This document shows positions 14,464-23,007 of a stretch of DNA of 46,434 bases, one piece after another. This DNA comes from an uncultured bacterium (GTDB lineage Bacteria > Patescibacteriota > Minisyncoccia > Phycocordibacterales > UBA2100): the NCBI GenBank assembly GCA_903824595.1, contig CAIJXH010000002.1:71209-117642 (forward strand), written 5' to 3'. Within the stretch, counting starts at the first letter, position 1. Each line of letters opens with the position of its first letter. The notes under the pieces were generated by a model that did not search any database, was not told where the DNA came from, and saw nothing but the letters and a program-made list of their open reading frames with translations. Position numbers and translations under genes: made by a program.

Positions 14464-15480
14464 CTACCGCTTGGAAATAATCGCCTTCTTGTAGGTATCG
14501 AGATGTTTGAGCGCTTCTCCCGTTCCCTTCACCACACAGTACGCTGCATCTGGCGCAAGACGCGCCTTCACGCCCGTACGCCGCAACACGAGCTCGGGCA
14601 AATTCCGAAGCATCGAAGAGCCGCCCGTCATCGTGATGCCGTTGTCTATGATGTCTGACGCCAGTTCAGGAGGAGTTTCTTGTAAAACATCTTTGATGGC
14701 ATTGATGATGACGCGCAATTCCTTACCAATCGCGCGGACGATTTCATTCGTCCCCAATTCCACCGAACGAGGCAGCCCTGTGACATGATCACGCCCCTTT
14801 ACCATCATCATAAGCTCTTCATCCATAGGTACCGCTGATCCTATGTGAATTTTTACTTCTTCCGCCATTTTGTCACCAATCGAAAGATTGAAAGTTTTCT
14901 TGATGTAATCGGCTATTGCATGATCCAGTGCATTTCCTGCACATTTTGCCGATGTCGATGCAACGATACCGCCCAACGCTATTACCGCAACATCCGTCGT
15001 ACCACCTCCGATATCCACGACCATATGCCCGCGAGCTTCATGAATAGGGATTCCTGCGCCGATGGCAGCGAGGATAGGTTCTTTGACCACGTACGCTTCG
15101 CGTGCACCTGCTTTTGTGGCTGCCTCAATAACGGCGCGGCGCTCCGTCGAAGTGACGCCAGCGGGCACCGATACCATTACTTCTGGACGAAATATATTCC
15201 ACCTGCCTAATGCCTTGTGAATGTAGTAGCGCAACATGGCTTCGGTTACTCGATAATCAGCAATCACGCCATCTTTCATGGGACGATAGGCAATTATCTC
15301 GTCGGGTGTACGACCAATCATCTCTTTTGCGTCATTGCCAATGGCGAGGATGCGATTATCTCTCTGCGATACCGCCACGACTGACGGCTCATGCAACACA
15401 ATACCGCGTCCCGGTACAAACACGAGCACGGTGGTAGTACCAAGATCGATGCCGAGTTTTGGAGTAAAGGAAAAAGTCAT
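14464..15480 (-). CDS. Second MreB/Mbl-type actin paralogue
   Basis: A 338-residue bacterial actin, clearly homologous to the MreB at 8541-9632 but divergent. Seen: LGIDLGTTTVLVFVPGRG, KEPILAAIGAGIPI, DIGGGTTDVAVIALGG, GITMTGGSSMLRNLPE. Relative to the first copy it lacks the N-terminal extension, and the adenosine motif has GGSS in place of GGGA. The start at 15480 (MTFSFTPKLG) lies 10 nt after TACAAT (15491-15496). It stands alone with its own promoter, outside the mreBCD cluster, so it may form a separate or mixed filament. Confidence 0.93.
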   Translation of the reverse strand: MTFSFTPKLGIDLGTTTVLVFVPGRGIVLHEPSVVAVSQRDNRILAIGNDAKEMIGRTPDEIIAYRPMKDGVIADYRVTEAMLRYYIHKALGRWNIFRPEVMVSVPAGVTSTERRAVIEAATKAGAREAYVVKEPILAAIGAGIPIHEARGHMVVDIGGGTTDVAVIALGGIVASTSAKCAGNALDHAIADYIKKTFNLSIGDKMAEEVKIHIGSAVPMDEELMMMVKGRDHVTGLPRSVELGTNEIVRAIGKELRVIINAIKDVLQETPPELASDIIDNGITMTGGSSMLRNLPELVLRRTGVKARLAPDAAYCVVKGTGEALKHLDTYKKAIISKR

Positions 15481-15584
15481 AGGTGAGGGCATTGTATAGC
15501 TTTCAACGCATTTGACAACAAAACGTACCGATAGAAAAAACCGCATCGCCTATTCCAATTATGGAACACGCGATGCGGCTGCAG

Positions 15585-16565
15585 TCAAAAGAACTCGCCA
15601 CACAAAAAAGCAACCCCATACGAGACGCCCGTGCACACGGGGAAGGTGATTATCCACGCGAGCACAATGTCACGCAACACAAACCACTGCACGCTACCCA
15701 CGCGCCTACTTGAGGCCGCTCCTGCGATAGACGACGTAATCGTGTGCGTCGTACTAAGAGGAATACCGCACATAGAGGCACAGGTGATCGTTGCAGCAGC
15801 AGATGTTTCGGCTGCAAATCCCTGCCACGATTCGATGTGCGCCATGCGCATACCGATCGTACGGATGATGCGATATCCGCCGAGCGACGTGCCAACACCC
15901 ATCGTACCCGCACACACAAGCACGACCCAAGACGGCACTTGAAATATCGGAATCGCATCGCCAAGCAACAGCGCGAGCGTAAAGACACCCATGAATTTTT
16001 GCCCGTCGTTCATGCCGTGCGCAAAAGCCATGAACGACGCCGAGAGAATTTGCAACAGATCAAACGCCCGTTTCGCTTTTCCACTCGGCAAATTGCCGGC
16101 ACATTTCGTGATCAACGTGCCGATCACAAACGCCGCAAAGATCCCGAGCAACACCGAACCCGCCATCCCAATGAAGACGAGTTTCCAACCTGTCCACTCA
16201 AGCGCGTCAACACCGCCAGACGCCAATCCTGCTCCTGCGAGTCCTGAGAGCAACGCGTGCGATTTGCTGACGGGAAAACCGTTGTGCGCAGCGAAACACC
16301 CCCACGCAATAACACTGCACATCGCGGCACACAGAGCGGGGAGCGTGATGAGGTGAGGATCAACAATGCCTTTCCCCACCGTCGCCGCTACCGCCGTACC
16401 AGTCATCGCGCCAGCCGTGTTCAAGATCACGGCGAGCACAATCGCTTTTGGCACAGAGAGTACGCGCGTCGCGACAACCGTTGCGATTGCATTTGGCGCG
16501 TCAGTCCATCCGTTGACGAATTCTGCCATGAGAACGAGTGTCAACGTAAAAATGAGGAGCGCCAT
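15585..16565 (-). CDS. pit: Inorganic phosphate transporter, PiT family
   Basis: A low-affinity phosphate (metal-phosphate) symporter in the inner membrane. The 326-residue product has about ten hydrophobic segments and the duplicated family signature: FVNGWTDAPNAIATVVATR near the N-terminus and FAHGMNDGQKFMGVF in the second half, plus GIPLSTTHTITSSIAG near the C-terminus. It starts 1 nt after the stop of the DUF47 gene, the usual partner order. Confidence 0.93.
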   Translation of the reverse strand: MALLIFTLTLVLMAEFVNGWTDAPNAIATVVATRVLSVPKAIVLAVILNTAGAMTGTAVAATVGKGIVDPHLITLPALCAAMCSVIAWGCFAAHNGFPVSKSHALLSGLAGAGLASGGVDALEWTGWKLVFIGMAGSVLLGIFAAFVIGTLITKCAGNLPSGKAKRAFDLLQILSASFMAFAHGMNDGQKFMGVFTLALLLGDAIPIFQVPSWVVLVCAGTMGVGTSLGGYRIIRTIGMRMAHIESWQGFAAETSAAATITCASMCGIPLSTTHTITSSIAGAASSRRVGSVQWFVLRDIVLAWIITFPVCTGVSYGVAFLCGEFF

Positions 16566-16566
16566 G

Positions 16567-17223
16567 TCATCCTCCTTGCGCGATGGCGAGCATCACTTTT
16601 CCGCATCCATTAGCATGGTCGGTACACTTCTCGAGAAGCGCAACATAATCACGCACCACAATAAATCCGATGGTATCGAGTGTACCTCGTCTTTCTTCTG
16701 CGACGAGAATATGCTCGACTTTCTTGCGGATTTCGTCAGCCTCGTGCTCCATTTTTCGCAAGATCACACGCCCTCTTTCACACCGCTGTACATCGATGTG
16801 CTTCGAGGCAAGAAGTGTCACAAGCTCATACACTTCGGCACTCATGTCGTTCACCATGCTAAATAAACGCTCGATGTGTTTATGGAGCACTTCGTGTTTG
16901 GTAATTATTCCGTTGACCCTATCACCGTGAACATCAATAAGGTCTGATACTTTCCTCATGCCCTTAGCTGTTTCGTCCAATTTTTGTGCGAGCAATATTA
17001 TTTTATCCCGATCGATCGAGGTGATGAATATTTCGTTGACAAGCTTATGCACGTCATCGACACGCTTGCCCGCATCACGAACTAACTCGTGAATTAGATA
17101 GCACTCTGCGCCGCGCTCCCCGCTCAAAAGAACATTCGCTGTATCCGCATTGATACGAGCGATTGCACTAAGATGACTCAAGCACTCCGTGTTTTTGCCC
17201 TGAGACAGCAAGCATTTCCACAT
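16567..17223 (-). CDS. DUF47/PhoU-like protein paired with Pit
   Basis: An all-helical PhoU-like protein that is commonly encoded directly upstream of PiT transporters and is thought to regulate them. The approximately 218-residue product has long amphipathic helices and PhoU-type patches (EREAD-like MEHEADEIRKKVEHIL, and VRDAGKRVDDVHKLVNE). Three ATGs are close together (17247, 17232, 17223); I used the last, which fits the domain start. No clear promoter was seen, and a TTTGATATCAAA palindrome lies about 15 nt upstream. Confidence 0.8.
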   Translation of the reverse strand: MWKCLLSQGKNTECLSHLSAIARINADTANVLLSGERGAECYLIHELVRDAGKRVDDVHKLVNEIFITSIDRDKIILLAQKLDETAKGMRKVSDLIDVHGDRVNGIITKHEVLHKHIERLFSMVNDMSAEVYELVTLLASKHIDVQRCERGRVILRKMEHEADEIRKKVEHILVAEERRGTLDTIGFIVVRDYVALLEKCTDHANGCGKVMLAIAQGG

Positions 17224-17328
17224 GACACACATCTTCTTTGATATCAAAGATCACGCCTATTGGCTCGCCGAGCACTTAATCATCCATGCGCTCAAGAGTC
17301 AATACATCGTGGCAAGTGCGGTGAATTA

Positions 17329-17361
17329 TGTTATACAGTGTGCAGCGTCAACCGAGGGAGG
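17329..17361 (+). promoter_or_regulatory. Promoter and strong ribosome binding site of the zinc-ribbon gene
   Basis: An extended -10 TGT-TATACA (17329-17337) is followed by a short leader with GAGGGAGG (17354-17361), 5 nt before the ATG at 17367. It is one of very few strong Shine-Dalgarno sites in the window. Confidence 0.5.
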
Positions 17362-17366
17362 CGTAC

Positions 17367-17585
17367 ATGCACCACACAGCGAAAGCATATAAAATACCAC
17401 ATGCCATGCGGGGACCCGCATCGGCAACGTGTCCGGCGTGTAAGCAAACGGTATATTGCTATGGCGTGCAAGGTAAAGTGTATATACAAAGCCACGGCAA
17501 ACCAAACCCGCATCACACACACAGGTGTGATGCTAGCGACACCGAAATCAACGAAGAGCGCACCACGTTGGCACTTTCATTTTGA
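17367..17585 (+). CDS. Small putative zinc-ribbon protein
   Basis: A 72-residue protein with CPAC (about residues 22-25), a lone Cys-Tyr, then HGKPNPHHTHRC, which together could form one treble-clef or ribbon zinc site. It is not recognised as a known family. Support for it being real: an extended -10, a strong Shine-Dalgarno 5 nt from the ATG, and a hairpin terminator about 20 nt after the stop. It lies alone on the plus strand between two minus-strand operons. It could be a small regulator or nucleic-acid binder; nothing around it indicates which. Confidence 0.55.
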   Translation: MHHTAKAYKIPHAMRGPASATCPACKQTVYCYGVQGKVYIQSHGKPNPHHTHRCDASDTEINEERTTLALSF

Positions 17586-17602
17586 AAGGCACCAGTTCTT
17601 TG

Positions 17603-17640
17603 AACCGCCGCGGAAAACCGTCTTCCCGGCGGTTTTCCAT
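17603..17640 (+). terminator. Terminator after the zinc-ribbon gene
   Basis: AACCGCCG (17603-17610) pairs with CGGCGGTT (17627-17634), with an alternative inner GGAAAACCG/CGGTTTTCC stem, followed by TTTTCCATTTT. It may also serve the convergent methyltransferase gene. Confidence 0.6.
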
Positions 17641-17643
17641 TTT

Positions 17644-18408
17644 CTACGAAACACTCGATAACACTCGCGCTTCCAACATGAGAAAAAGCGGAAATTCTTT
17701 GCGGGCGCGATCTTCAGCAGCTTGACGCGGTCCTTTTTCACTCTGTTTGTGCGAGATCCATTCTTCGAGCCGTGTGACGGCAAACCCAGCTTTTGAGAGC
17801 GCTTTGAAAAAATCCTGCAGCGAACGATGATAAGAAACGGTCGACTCGCTCGCTTCTTGTCCCGGATGCATGACGATCGCGTGCGAGCTTTGCGAAAGGT
17901 AGCCGTCGAGGCGACGGTACTGAATTCCCTCTTTCTCGTCCCATTCCCAGCGCGATCGTTTTGGAATACGGAACGCTGGATGATTCATGACGAGCACCAA
18001 ACGACCGCGCGGCGCGAGTACGCGCCGCGCTTCCGCGAACACGTCGCTCACGTTTTCAATATTCTGAATCGCGAGCACAGTCGTCGCCACATCAAACTGC
18101 GCATCTTTTGCACACGAGAGCGCATGCGCCGAAGCGACAGAAAAGTTAATCTCGGGCGAGCGTTTCTTCGCAATCGCAATCAGCTCTTTTGAAATATCCG
18201 CACCCACCACCTTCGCACCCGTTTCCGCAAACAGTCGCGAGAAAAATCCCTGCCCGCAGGCAATATCGATCACCCGATCGCCTTTTTTGAGCGCGAGCAC
18301 ACGCAGGAGGTTGGGAGCAATCACCTTCGCCTGATAACTATCATCGTCTTCCAAGTATTCGTCGTACCACTCGGCAACGCTTCCCCACGATGTATCTTTT
18401 GATTTCAT
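17644..18408 (-). CDS. Class I SAM-dependent methyltransferase
   Basis: A 254-residue Methyltransf_11/UbiE-like enzyme. Seen: motif I VIDIACGQGFFSRLFAETG, the acidic VVGADIS end of strand 2, FDVATTVLAIQNIEN (motif II), and RRVLAPRGRLVLVMNHP (motif III). The substrate cannot be read from the sequence. Its ATG overlaps the ABC ATPase stop by 4 nt, so it is translated with the exporter, which hints at an exported or envelope substrate, but this is only context. Confidence 0.8.
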   Translation of the reverse strand: MKSKDTSWGSVAEWYDEYLEDDDSYQAKVIAPNLLRVLALKKGDRVIDIACGQGFFSRLFAETGAKVVGADISKELIAIAKKRSPEINFSVASAHALSCAKDAQFDVATTVLAIQNIENVSDVFAEARRVLAPRGRLVLVMNHPAFRIPKRSRWEWDEKEGIQYRRLDGYLSQSSHAIVMHPGQEASESTVSYHRSLQDFFKALSKAGFAVTRLEEWISHKQSEKGPRQAAEDRARKEFPLFLMLEARVLSSVS

Positions 18409-19088
18409 GTGCGACGATCTTCGCTCACAATTCTTCCGTCGTCAATCCGCACGATGCGATCGGCGAGTTTGCCGTACTCTTCCTCGTGCGTAACCATGAT
18501 AATGGTCTGCTTTTCCTGATGGAGTTTGGCAAAGATGTCCATAACGACGCCAGATGATTCACGGTCGAGGTTGGCGGTCGGCTCGTCGGCAAAGATGATT
18601 TCCGGTTTCTCGGCGACAGCGCGCGCAATCGAAACACGCTGCTGCTCACCGCCCGAAAGCTGACTCGGGAGATTGTTGAGTCGATTTCCGAGTCCCACAT
18701 CGACCAGTGACTGCGAAGCAAGCTTGATCGCTTCTTCCTCTTCGTATTCTTCCATGAGGAGCGGCAAGACGACGTTTTCGAGCGCCGTGAGCTCGGGCAA
18801 AAGTGCGTAATCTTGGAATACGTAACCAAATTTGCGCAAGCGAAACGCCATCTTTTCGTGTTCGGTCATCGCGTGCACTTCTCTGCCGTCGATGAATATC
18901 ATTCCCGTGGTCGGCTCGTCGAGCAAACTGATTTGGTACATAAGAGTGCTCTTGCCCGCTCCGCTTCTGCCCATGATTGCGATCCACTCACCCTTCTCCG
19001 CCTTGAAATCAATACCCTTCAACACGCGTGTCTCCACCGCGCCACTCATGTACGTCTTCGTGAGTCCTTTGATATCAATAATGGGCAT
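18405..19088 (-). CDS. ABC transporter ATPase (LolD/MacB type)
   Basis: The nucleotide-binding subunit of a MacAB/LolCDE-type system. Seen: Walker A GRSGAGKS (40-47), Q-loop FGYVFQDYALLPELTALENV, signature LSGGEQQRVSIARA, Walker B IIFADEPTANLD, and H-loop MVTHEEEY. Length 227 is standard. Its partners are the FtsX-like permease (21750-23006) and the membrane fusion protein (23008-24513), but a restriction-modification cassette now lies between. The ATG follows the stop of the cassette's last gene by only 3 nt, so expression may depend on translation of that gene. Confidence 0.94.
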   Translation of the reverse strand: MPIIDIKGLTKTYMSGAVETRVLKGIDFKAEKGEWIAIMGRSGAGKSTLMYQISLLDEPTTGMIFIDGREVHAMTEHEKMAFRLRKFGYVFQDYALLPELTALENVVLPLLMEEYEEEEAIKLASQSLVDVGLGNRLNNLPSQLSGGEQQRVSIARAVAEKPEIIFADEPTANLDRESSGVVMDIFAKLHQEKQTIIMVTHEEEYGKLADRIVRIDDGRIVSEDRRT

Positions 19089-19091
19089 ACG

Positions 19092-19775
19092 TTAGTCTCG
19101 TTTTTTTCTCATTATGAATAGATATTTAAATCCTCGTAGATAAAAATTATATTGTCTGGCTCGTTCATGCCACACACCTGTATTTGACGTTTGATTATGA
19201 CGAGTGAGACAAACTATGTCCATTGTCTGAAAATATTTTTCTAATCTCTGCCACATTAAAAATCCAACGGGGGTAAATTTCTTTTTAACCCACTGATCCG
19301 CAATAACCCAACCCATAACCTTATCATGTTTCAAGATTCTTGAGGTCTCTCTCGCTGTTTTTTCTAATTCGTCATAAAATTCTGTTTTCTCACAGGAAAT
19401 TTTACCAATACAACGAGGGTCTTCTGAATAATTTATATTATCGGAATACGGAGAATCAATAAAAACAAAATCAACAGAATTATCCGCGAGAGGAATTTTG
19501 CGAGAATCGTTTTTAATGATTTCAGGTCTTGTTACATTAAGATCGTAACCAATAACTTCTCGTTTTAATTCTCTGGCTACATCAATTGTAGTTCCGCTTC
19601 CGCACATCGGATCAACGACCAAGTCACCTTCCTTTGTGTATCTATGCAATAAATTCCAGAGGACAAAAGCTGGCGTTACGCCATTATATTTATTATTTCC
19701 GTGGGGTTTATCTCCATAATTTTGTGTCGGATAATCCCATAGTGTAGTTGATTCTAAAATCAAATCTTTAGCCAT
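19092..19775 (-). CDS. DNA methyltransferase (N4/N6 type), R-M system
   Basis: A 227-residue modification enzyme. Seen: SAM-binding motif VDPMCGSGTTIDVARELKRE (residues about 54-73) and catalytic motif IV as DSPYSDN (about 108-114), followed by a typical EFYDELEKTARETSRILK helix. The order is motif I before IV. It lacks an obvious large target-recognition domain, so it may be a compact m4C/m6A methylase. It is the last gene of the cassette, 1 nt from the nuclease gene. Codon use is AT-rich compared with flanking genes. Confidence 0.85.
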   Translation of the reverse strand: MAKDLILESTTLWDYPTQNYGDKPHGNNKYNGVTPAFVLWNLLHRYTKEGDLVVDPMCGSGTTIDVARELKREVIGYDLNVTRPEIIKNDSRKIPLADNSVDFVFIDSPYSDNINYSEDPRCIGKISCEKTEFYDELEKTARETSRILKHDKVMGWVIADQWVKKKFTPVGFLMWQRLEKYFQTMDIVCLTRHNQTSNTGVWHERARQYNFYLRGFKYLFIMRKKRD

Positions 19776-19776
19776 A

Positions 19777-20445
19777 TTATTCCAAAAGTTTTTTCAAATC
19801 ATCAATGAACTTATCAAACATTTTTACCTTGTCGCTTTCCTCAATATTCGTCTCGCTCAATACATAACTGCCGTCTGTATCAATCTCAACAATTGCTCGG
19901 CCTTTCTTTGTGGGTTTTTTGACTGTCAATGTTCCGTCCTCATCGGGTGTTACGAAATAAACTTTTATATGTTTTGTTGCTTTATCAGAGGCAAGTTTTA
20001 TTTTCCAATAACCAGTCTGTGCGATCCTTTCTCGTAAAGTAACCTTGCTAGACAAAACGGCAACAACCCTACTTGTTTTTGGATCATAGATAATTAAATC
20101 AACATCTGGTAAATGCAAACCGAATTCGCCGTAATCAACAGTGATGTTTCTCTTAACCTCACTTAATTCTTTAGAAAGATTTGATCCATTTGTTCTTTCA
20201 AGACTATTTCCATTTACTACTTGCAAATTGAGAGCGTGAACCTCATCTGTAATAATGTACTCAATCAATTTCTCTAAATTCTTACCCTTGAACGCTCGCC
20301 ATGATTGCTCGTGGTCATCGCCAGTAAAATCTTTGCCGTGTTGCTCTTTTGCTTCTTTTAATACATTTGAAATATGCCTGTATGCTTCTATGCCATACTT
20401 TTTCTTTTTCGTATCATATATTTTGATAAGGTCTTGTATTGTCAT
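19777..20445 (-). CDS. Type II restriction endonuclease, BsaWI-like
   Basis: A 222-residue protein between two DNA methylases. The pattern LPDVDLIIYD followed by VVAVLSSKVTLRERIAQTGYWK is a PD-(D/E)XK-type active site of the CCGG-family form (Asp, then Ser-x-Lys, with a following Arg-Glu-Arg). The DHEQSWRAFKGKNLEKLI helix near residues 44-60 is also typical of BsaWI-like enzymes as I recall them. If correct, the target may contain CCGG, but specificity cannot be read from sequence. It starts 4 nt after the upstream methylase. Confidence 0.68.
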   Translation of the reverse strand: MTIQDLIKIYDTKKKKYGIEAYRHISNVLKEAKEQHGKDFTGDDHEQSWRAFKGKNLEKLIEYIITDEVHALNLQVVNGNSLERTNGSNLSKELSEVKRNITVDYGEFGLHLPDVDLIIYDPKTSRVVAVLSSKVTLRERIAQTGYWKIKLASDKATKHIKVYFVTPDEDGTLTVKKPTKKGRAIVEIDTDGSYVLSETNIEESDKVKMFDKFIDDLKKLLE

Positions 20446-20449
20446 ATTT

Positions 20450-21721
20450 TTATTTTTGCATTACTAATATATATTCCGTTGGATAAGCAGAGATTTTGTT
20501 TTTGTCAGTTATACTTGCAAACTTTCCCGTTTTTTTATCTCTAACAGACGGTAAATTTTTTGAGGGTATCTCTCTTTTAATAATATCAGCGACTTTTAGT
20601 CCCAAGTTTTGCAATTGTTCAACAAAAACTTCTGCATTGAGTATCTTAACACCCTTTAAGCTAGTGTTCCCGACAACAATACAGGTTTTCCCTCCTTTCT
20701 TAAGCATTCTTTTCATTTCAAAAAAGACCTGATTCATCTCGCTAAAGTATGTTGAGACTTCTTCGGCAATTTTCTTATCTATACCCAGCAATTCTTTTCG
20801 GATATTTTCTGCGATTGAGCTATTGAGTGTTAAATCTTTTTTATTATGATATGAGGTGCCAATAAAACGCTTTCGGAAATCACTCAAATCTTTTGTATAC
20901 TCTAGCCATAATGCGGTTAGTTGGTGTAAATCAGCATATTCATATGAAGTAACATAGGGCGGAGAAGTAACAATCAAACTAATACTGTTGTCTTTCGCAG
21001 GAATTGTCCTTGCATCTGAACAAACTACCTTGCTTGGAATTTTCAAATATCCTTTCTCTGATAATAATTCAAATAATCGAGCATTGCCACGCAACATCAT
21101 TTTTATTTGTTTTGCAAAAGTCTTGACAGGATCTGACGGCTTTTTTTCAAGATCTCTTGTCGGCTTATTACTTTTTTGCAACCAAATTGAACAATTTTTT
21201 AAGATATTTGAAAATCCGCAAAAGAAAAAGTCTTGAGCGTCTTGATCTTTAATCTTTGAAATTTCTGCAAAGATAAAAGCGAGTCTTCTCTTGTCTTCAG
21301 GCTTGAACCAGTAATCAATTCTCGCATGTTCGTGAATCGTGACTTTTGTTTTTTCATTATAGGTTTCTAATCTTTTTTGCAGTATTGCAAATTCTTTCTC
21401 AATTTTTTCTGGGTTAATCGGAGTGATTTTTGCTTTTGTGATCAAAACAGCAACAGGGTTAATATCAACAGCAATCGACGGTCGCCCCATAACTTTTGAT
21501 TCAACAAGTGTTGTTCCGCACCCACCGAATGGATCAACAATAAAATCACCCTCTTTTGTATATTTTTCCACTAGGCGCGAAACTATCTGTGGAATAAATT
21601 TTGCAGGGTAACGATGATAACCATGCGTAATATAAGTGGTATCTTTTCGTGTCTTATCAGAAAAAGACCACGAATGATCAATCTTTGTTTTATCGAGCAA
21701 CGAGATGATATCTGTATTCAT
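20450..21721 (-). CDS. DNA methyltransferase with TSPPY motif (m4C-type)
   Basis: A 423-residue methylase: FxGxG-type motif VDPFGGCGTTLVESKVMGR (about 62-81) and catalytic TSPPYVTSYEYADLHQ (about 255-270), a hallmark of N4-cytosine methylases. The long middle region probably holds target recognition. It is the first gene of the cassette. TGA-TAAAAT (21729-21737) ends 7 nt before the ATG, so the cassette seems to carry its own leaderless promoter. Low GC content marks it as acquired. Confidence 0.88.
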   Translation of the reverse strand: MNTDIISLLDKTKIDHSWSFSDKTRKDTTYITHGYHRYPAKFIPQIVSRLVEKYTKEGDFIVDPFGGCGTTLVESKVMGRPSIAVDINPVAVLITKAKITPINPEKIEKEFAILQKRLETYNEKTKVTIHEHARIDYWFKPEDKRRLAFIFAEISKIKDQDAQDFFFCGFSNILKNCSIWLQKSNKPTRDLEKKPSDPVKTFAKQIKMMLRGNARLFELLSEKGYLKIPSKVVCSDARTIPAKDNSISLIVTSPPYVTSYEYADLHQLTALWLEYTKDLSDFRKRFIGTSYHNKKDLTLNSSIAENIRKELLGIDKKIAEEVSTYFSEMNQVFFEMKRMLKKGGKTCIVVGNTSLKGVKILNAEVFVEQLQNLGLKVADIIKREIPSKNLPSVRDKKTGKFASITDKNKISAYPTEYILVMQK

Positions 21722-21728
21722 ATCTATG

Positions 21729-21737
21729 ATTTTATCA
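21729..21737 (-). promoter_or_regulatory. Extended -10 of the R-M cassette (leaderless)
   Basis: TGA-TAAAAT on the minus strand ends 7 nt before the first methylase ATG (21721) and lies in the short gap after the permease stop. Confidence 0.5.
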
Positions 21738-21749
21738 TGGACCTTTTGA

Positions 21750-23006
21750 TCAATTCCTCCCCAAAATGGAATCCAGCGTATTTTTGCGAACGATCATGCG
21801 TGCGGGGATGTAGCCGGCGATAATGGTTGATACCACGAGTAGCGCCACACGAAATGCCGTGTCGGGAATCGGCGCCACCAAGATACCGTCGCTGAAAGGG
21901 AAATCGATCGGGTGCGCGGCGACCGACGGCACCAGCAGTCCGTACAACACAATCAATCCAATCGCCGAACCAGCGAGCGCGTAGAAAAGCGACTGAAACA
22001 TGTACGAAATCTCGATCGCCGTGCCTGAAATACCAATGCCTTTCAAAATACCGATGTACTTGCGGCGCGTGAGAGCGTTGATGAATATGACGATGAAAAT
22101 GGTGATGGATGCAACAACGAGCCCGACCGACGATATCATGTTGCCAAGCATGGCGAACGTGTTCTTGATGTCGGCGACACCGTTTGGAATAGAATCGAGA
22201 AATGTTTGCACTTTAGCTTTCCTCCCCACCCCGCTATCGCGCACAAGATCGCGAAACGCATCAGGACTACTGCCCTCTTTGAGACGTATGGCAATCTGCG
22301 ACACATTGAAATCATCACGTCCAAATAGTTCGCGTGCTTGACCAGATGTCATATAAATACCTGTCGCGAGCGGTTCGATCTTTGATTTCAAGATTCCTTT
22401 CACGGTCATTTCGCGCGTTGCGCCGTTCACCGTAATGCGCACTACCGTACCAGGATGCACGTTTTTGAGCGGCGTAATACCCGCTTGCTCGCCAAACGCA
22501 TACCGATCGATCAAAAGATCGCCTATCAAGATTTGATCGTAATCGGTCGGATCGAGGTACTGTCCTTCAATCACGAAACGTGAGATGCCCGTTAGCTCAT
22601 TTTCTGCTATCGGATCAATACCCAAAACCTGCGCTCCTGTTTCATTTGGTTTTTCATTGGTGTCGGTACGCGTTTTGTAATTTGCCTCCACCGTACCGCT
22701 GCCTACATACCGCGCCGACAGATCCTGCACCTGCGGCAATGTGTGAATAAAAGAAAGCACGGCGGGAGCATCTTCGATATACCGTTTCGTGGAGAGTGAA
22801 GAGATGATTACATCACCTGTGTATAGCTGGCGGTACTGTTCATTGATTCCTTCGATGAGCCCTACCAAAACACCTGTCACCACGACGAGATTGAGGAACG
22901 TGAGCAGCATCACAAAAACAATAAGTGCATTGGTCCACTTGCTTGAGCGACGTAGCTGTCGCCACGCGAGATAGAAGCCGACGCGTGCATCAAGCGCAAA
23001 CGACAT
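21750..23006 (-). CDS. FtsX/MacB-like ABC transporter permease
   Basis: A 418-residue MacB/LolC-type membrane subunit: a first helix (about 28-50), a large extracytoplasmic domain (about 50-285, MacB_PCD-like, with IEGQYLDPTDYDQILIGD), then three helices of the FtsX domain, including ALTRRKYIGILKGIGISGTAIE, and a C-terminal PARMIVRKNTLDSI. It starts 1 nt after the stop of the membrane fusion protein gene. The matching ATPase is separated from it by 2.6 kb of restriction-modification genes. Confidence 0.92.
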   Translation of the reverse strand: MSFALDARVGFYLAWRQLRRSSKWTNALIVFVMLLTFLNLVVVTGVLVGLIEGINEQYRQLYTGDVIISSLSTKRYIEDAPAVLSFIHTLPQVQDLSARYVGSGTVEANYKTRTDTNEKPNETGAQVLGIDPIAENELTGISRFVIEGQYLDPTDYDQILIGDLLIDRYAFGEQAGITPLKNVHPGTVVRITVNGATREMTVKGILKSKIEPLATGIYMTSGQARELFGRDDFNVSQIAIRLKEGSSPDAFRDLVRDSGVGRKAKVQTFLDSIPNGVADIKNTFAMLGNMISSVGLVVASITIFIVIFINALTRRKYIGILKGIGISGTAIEISYMFQSLFYALAGSAIGLIVLYGLLVPSVAAHPIDFPFSDGILVAPIPDTAFRVALLVVSTIIAGYIPARMIVRKNTLDSILGRN

Positions 23007-23007
23007 A

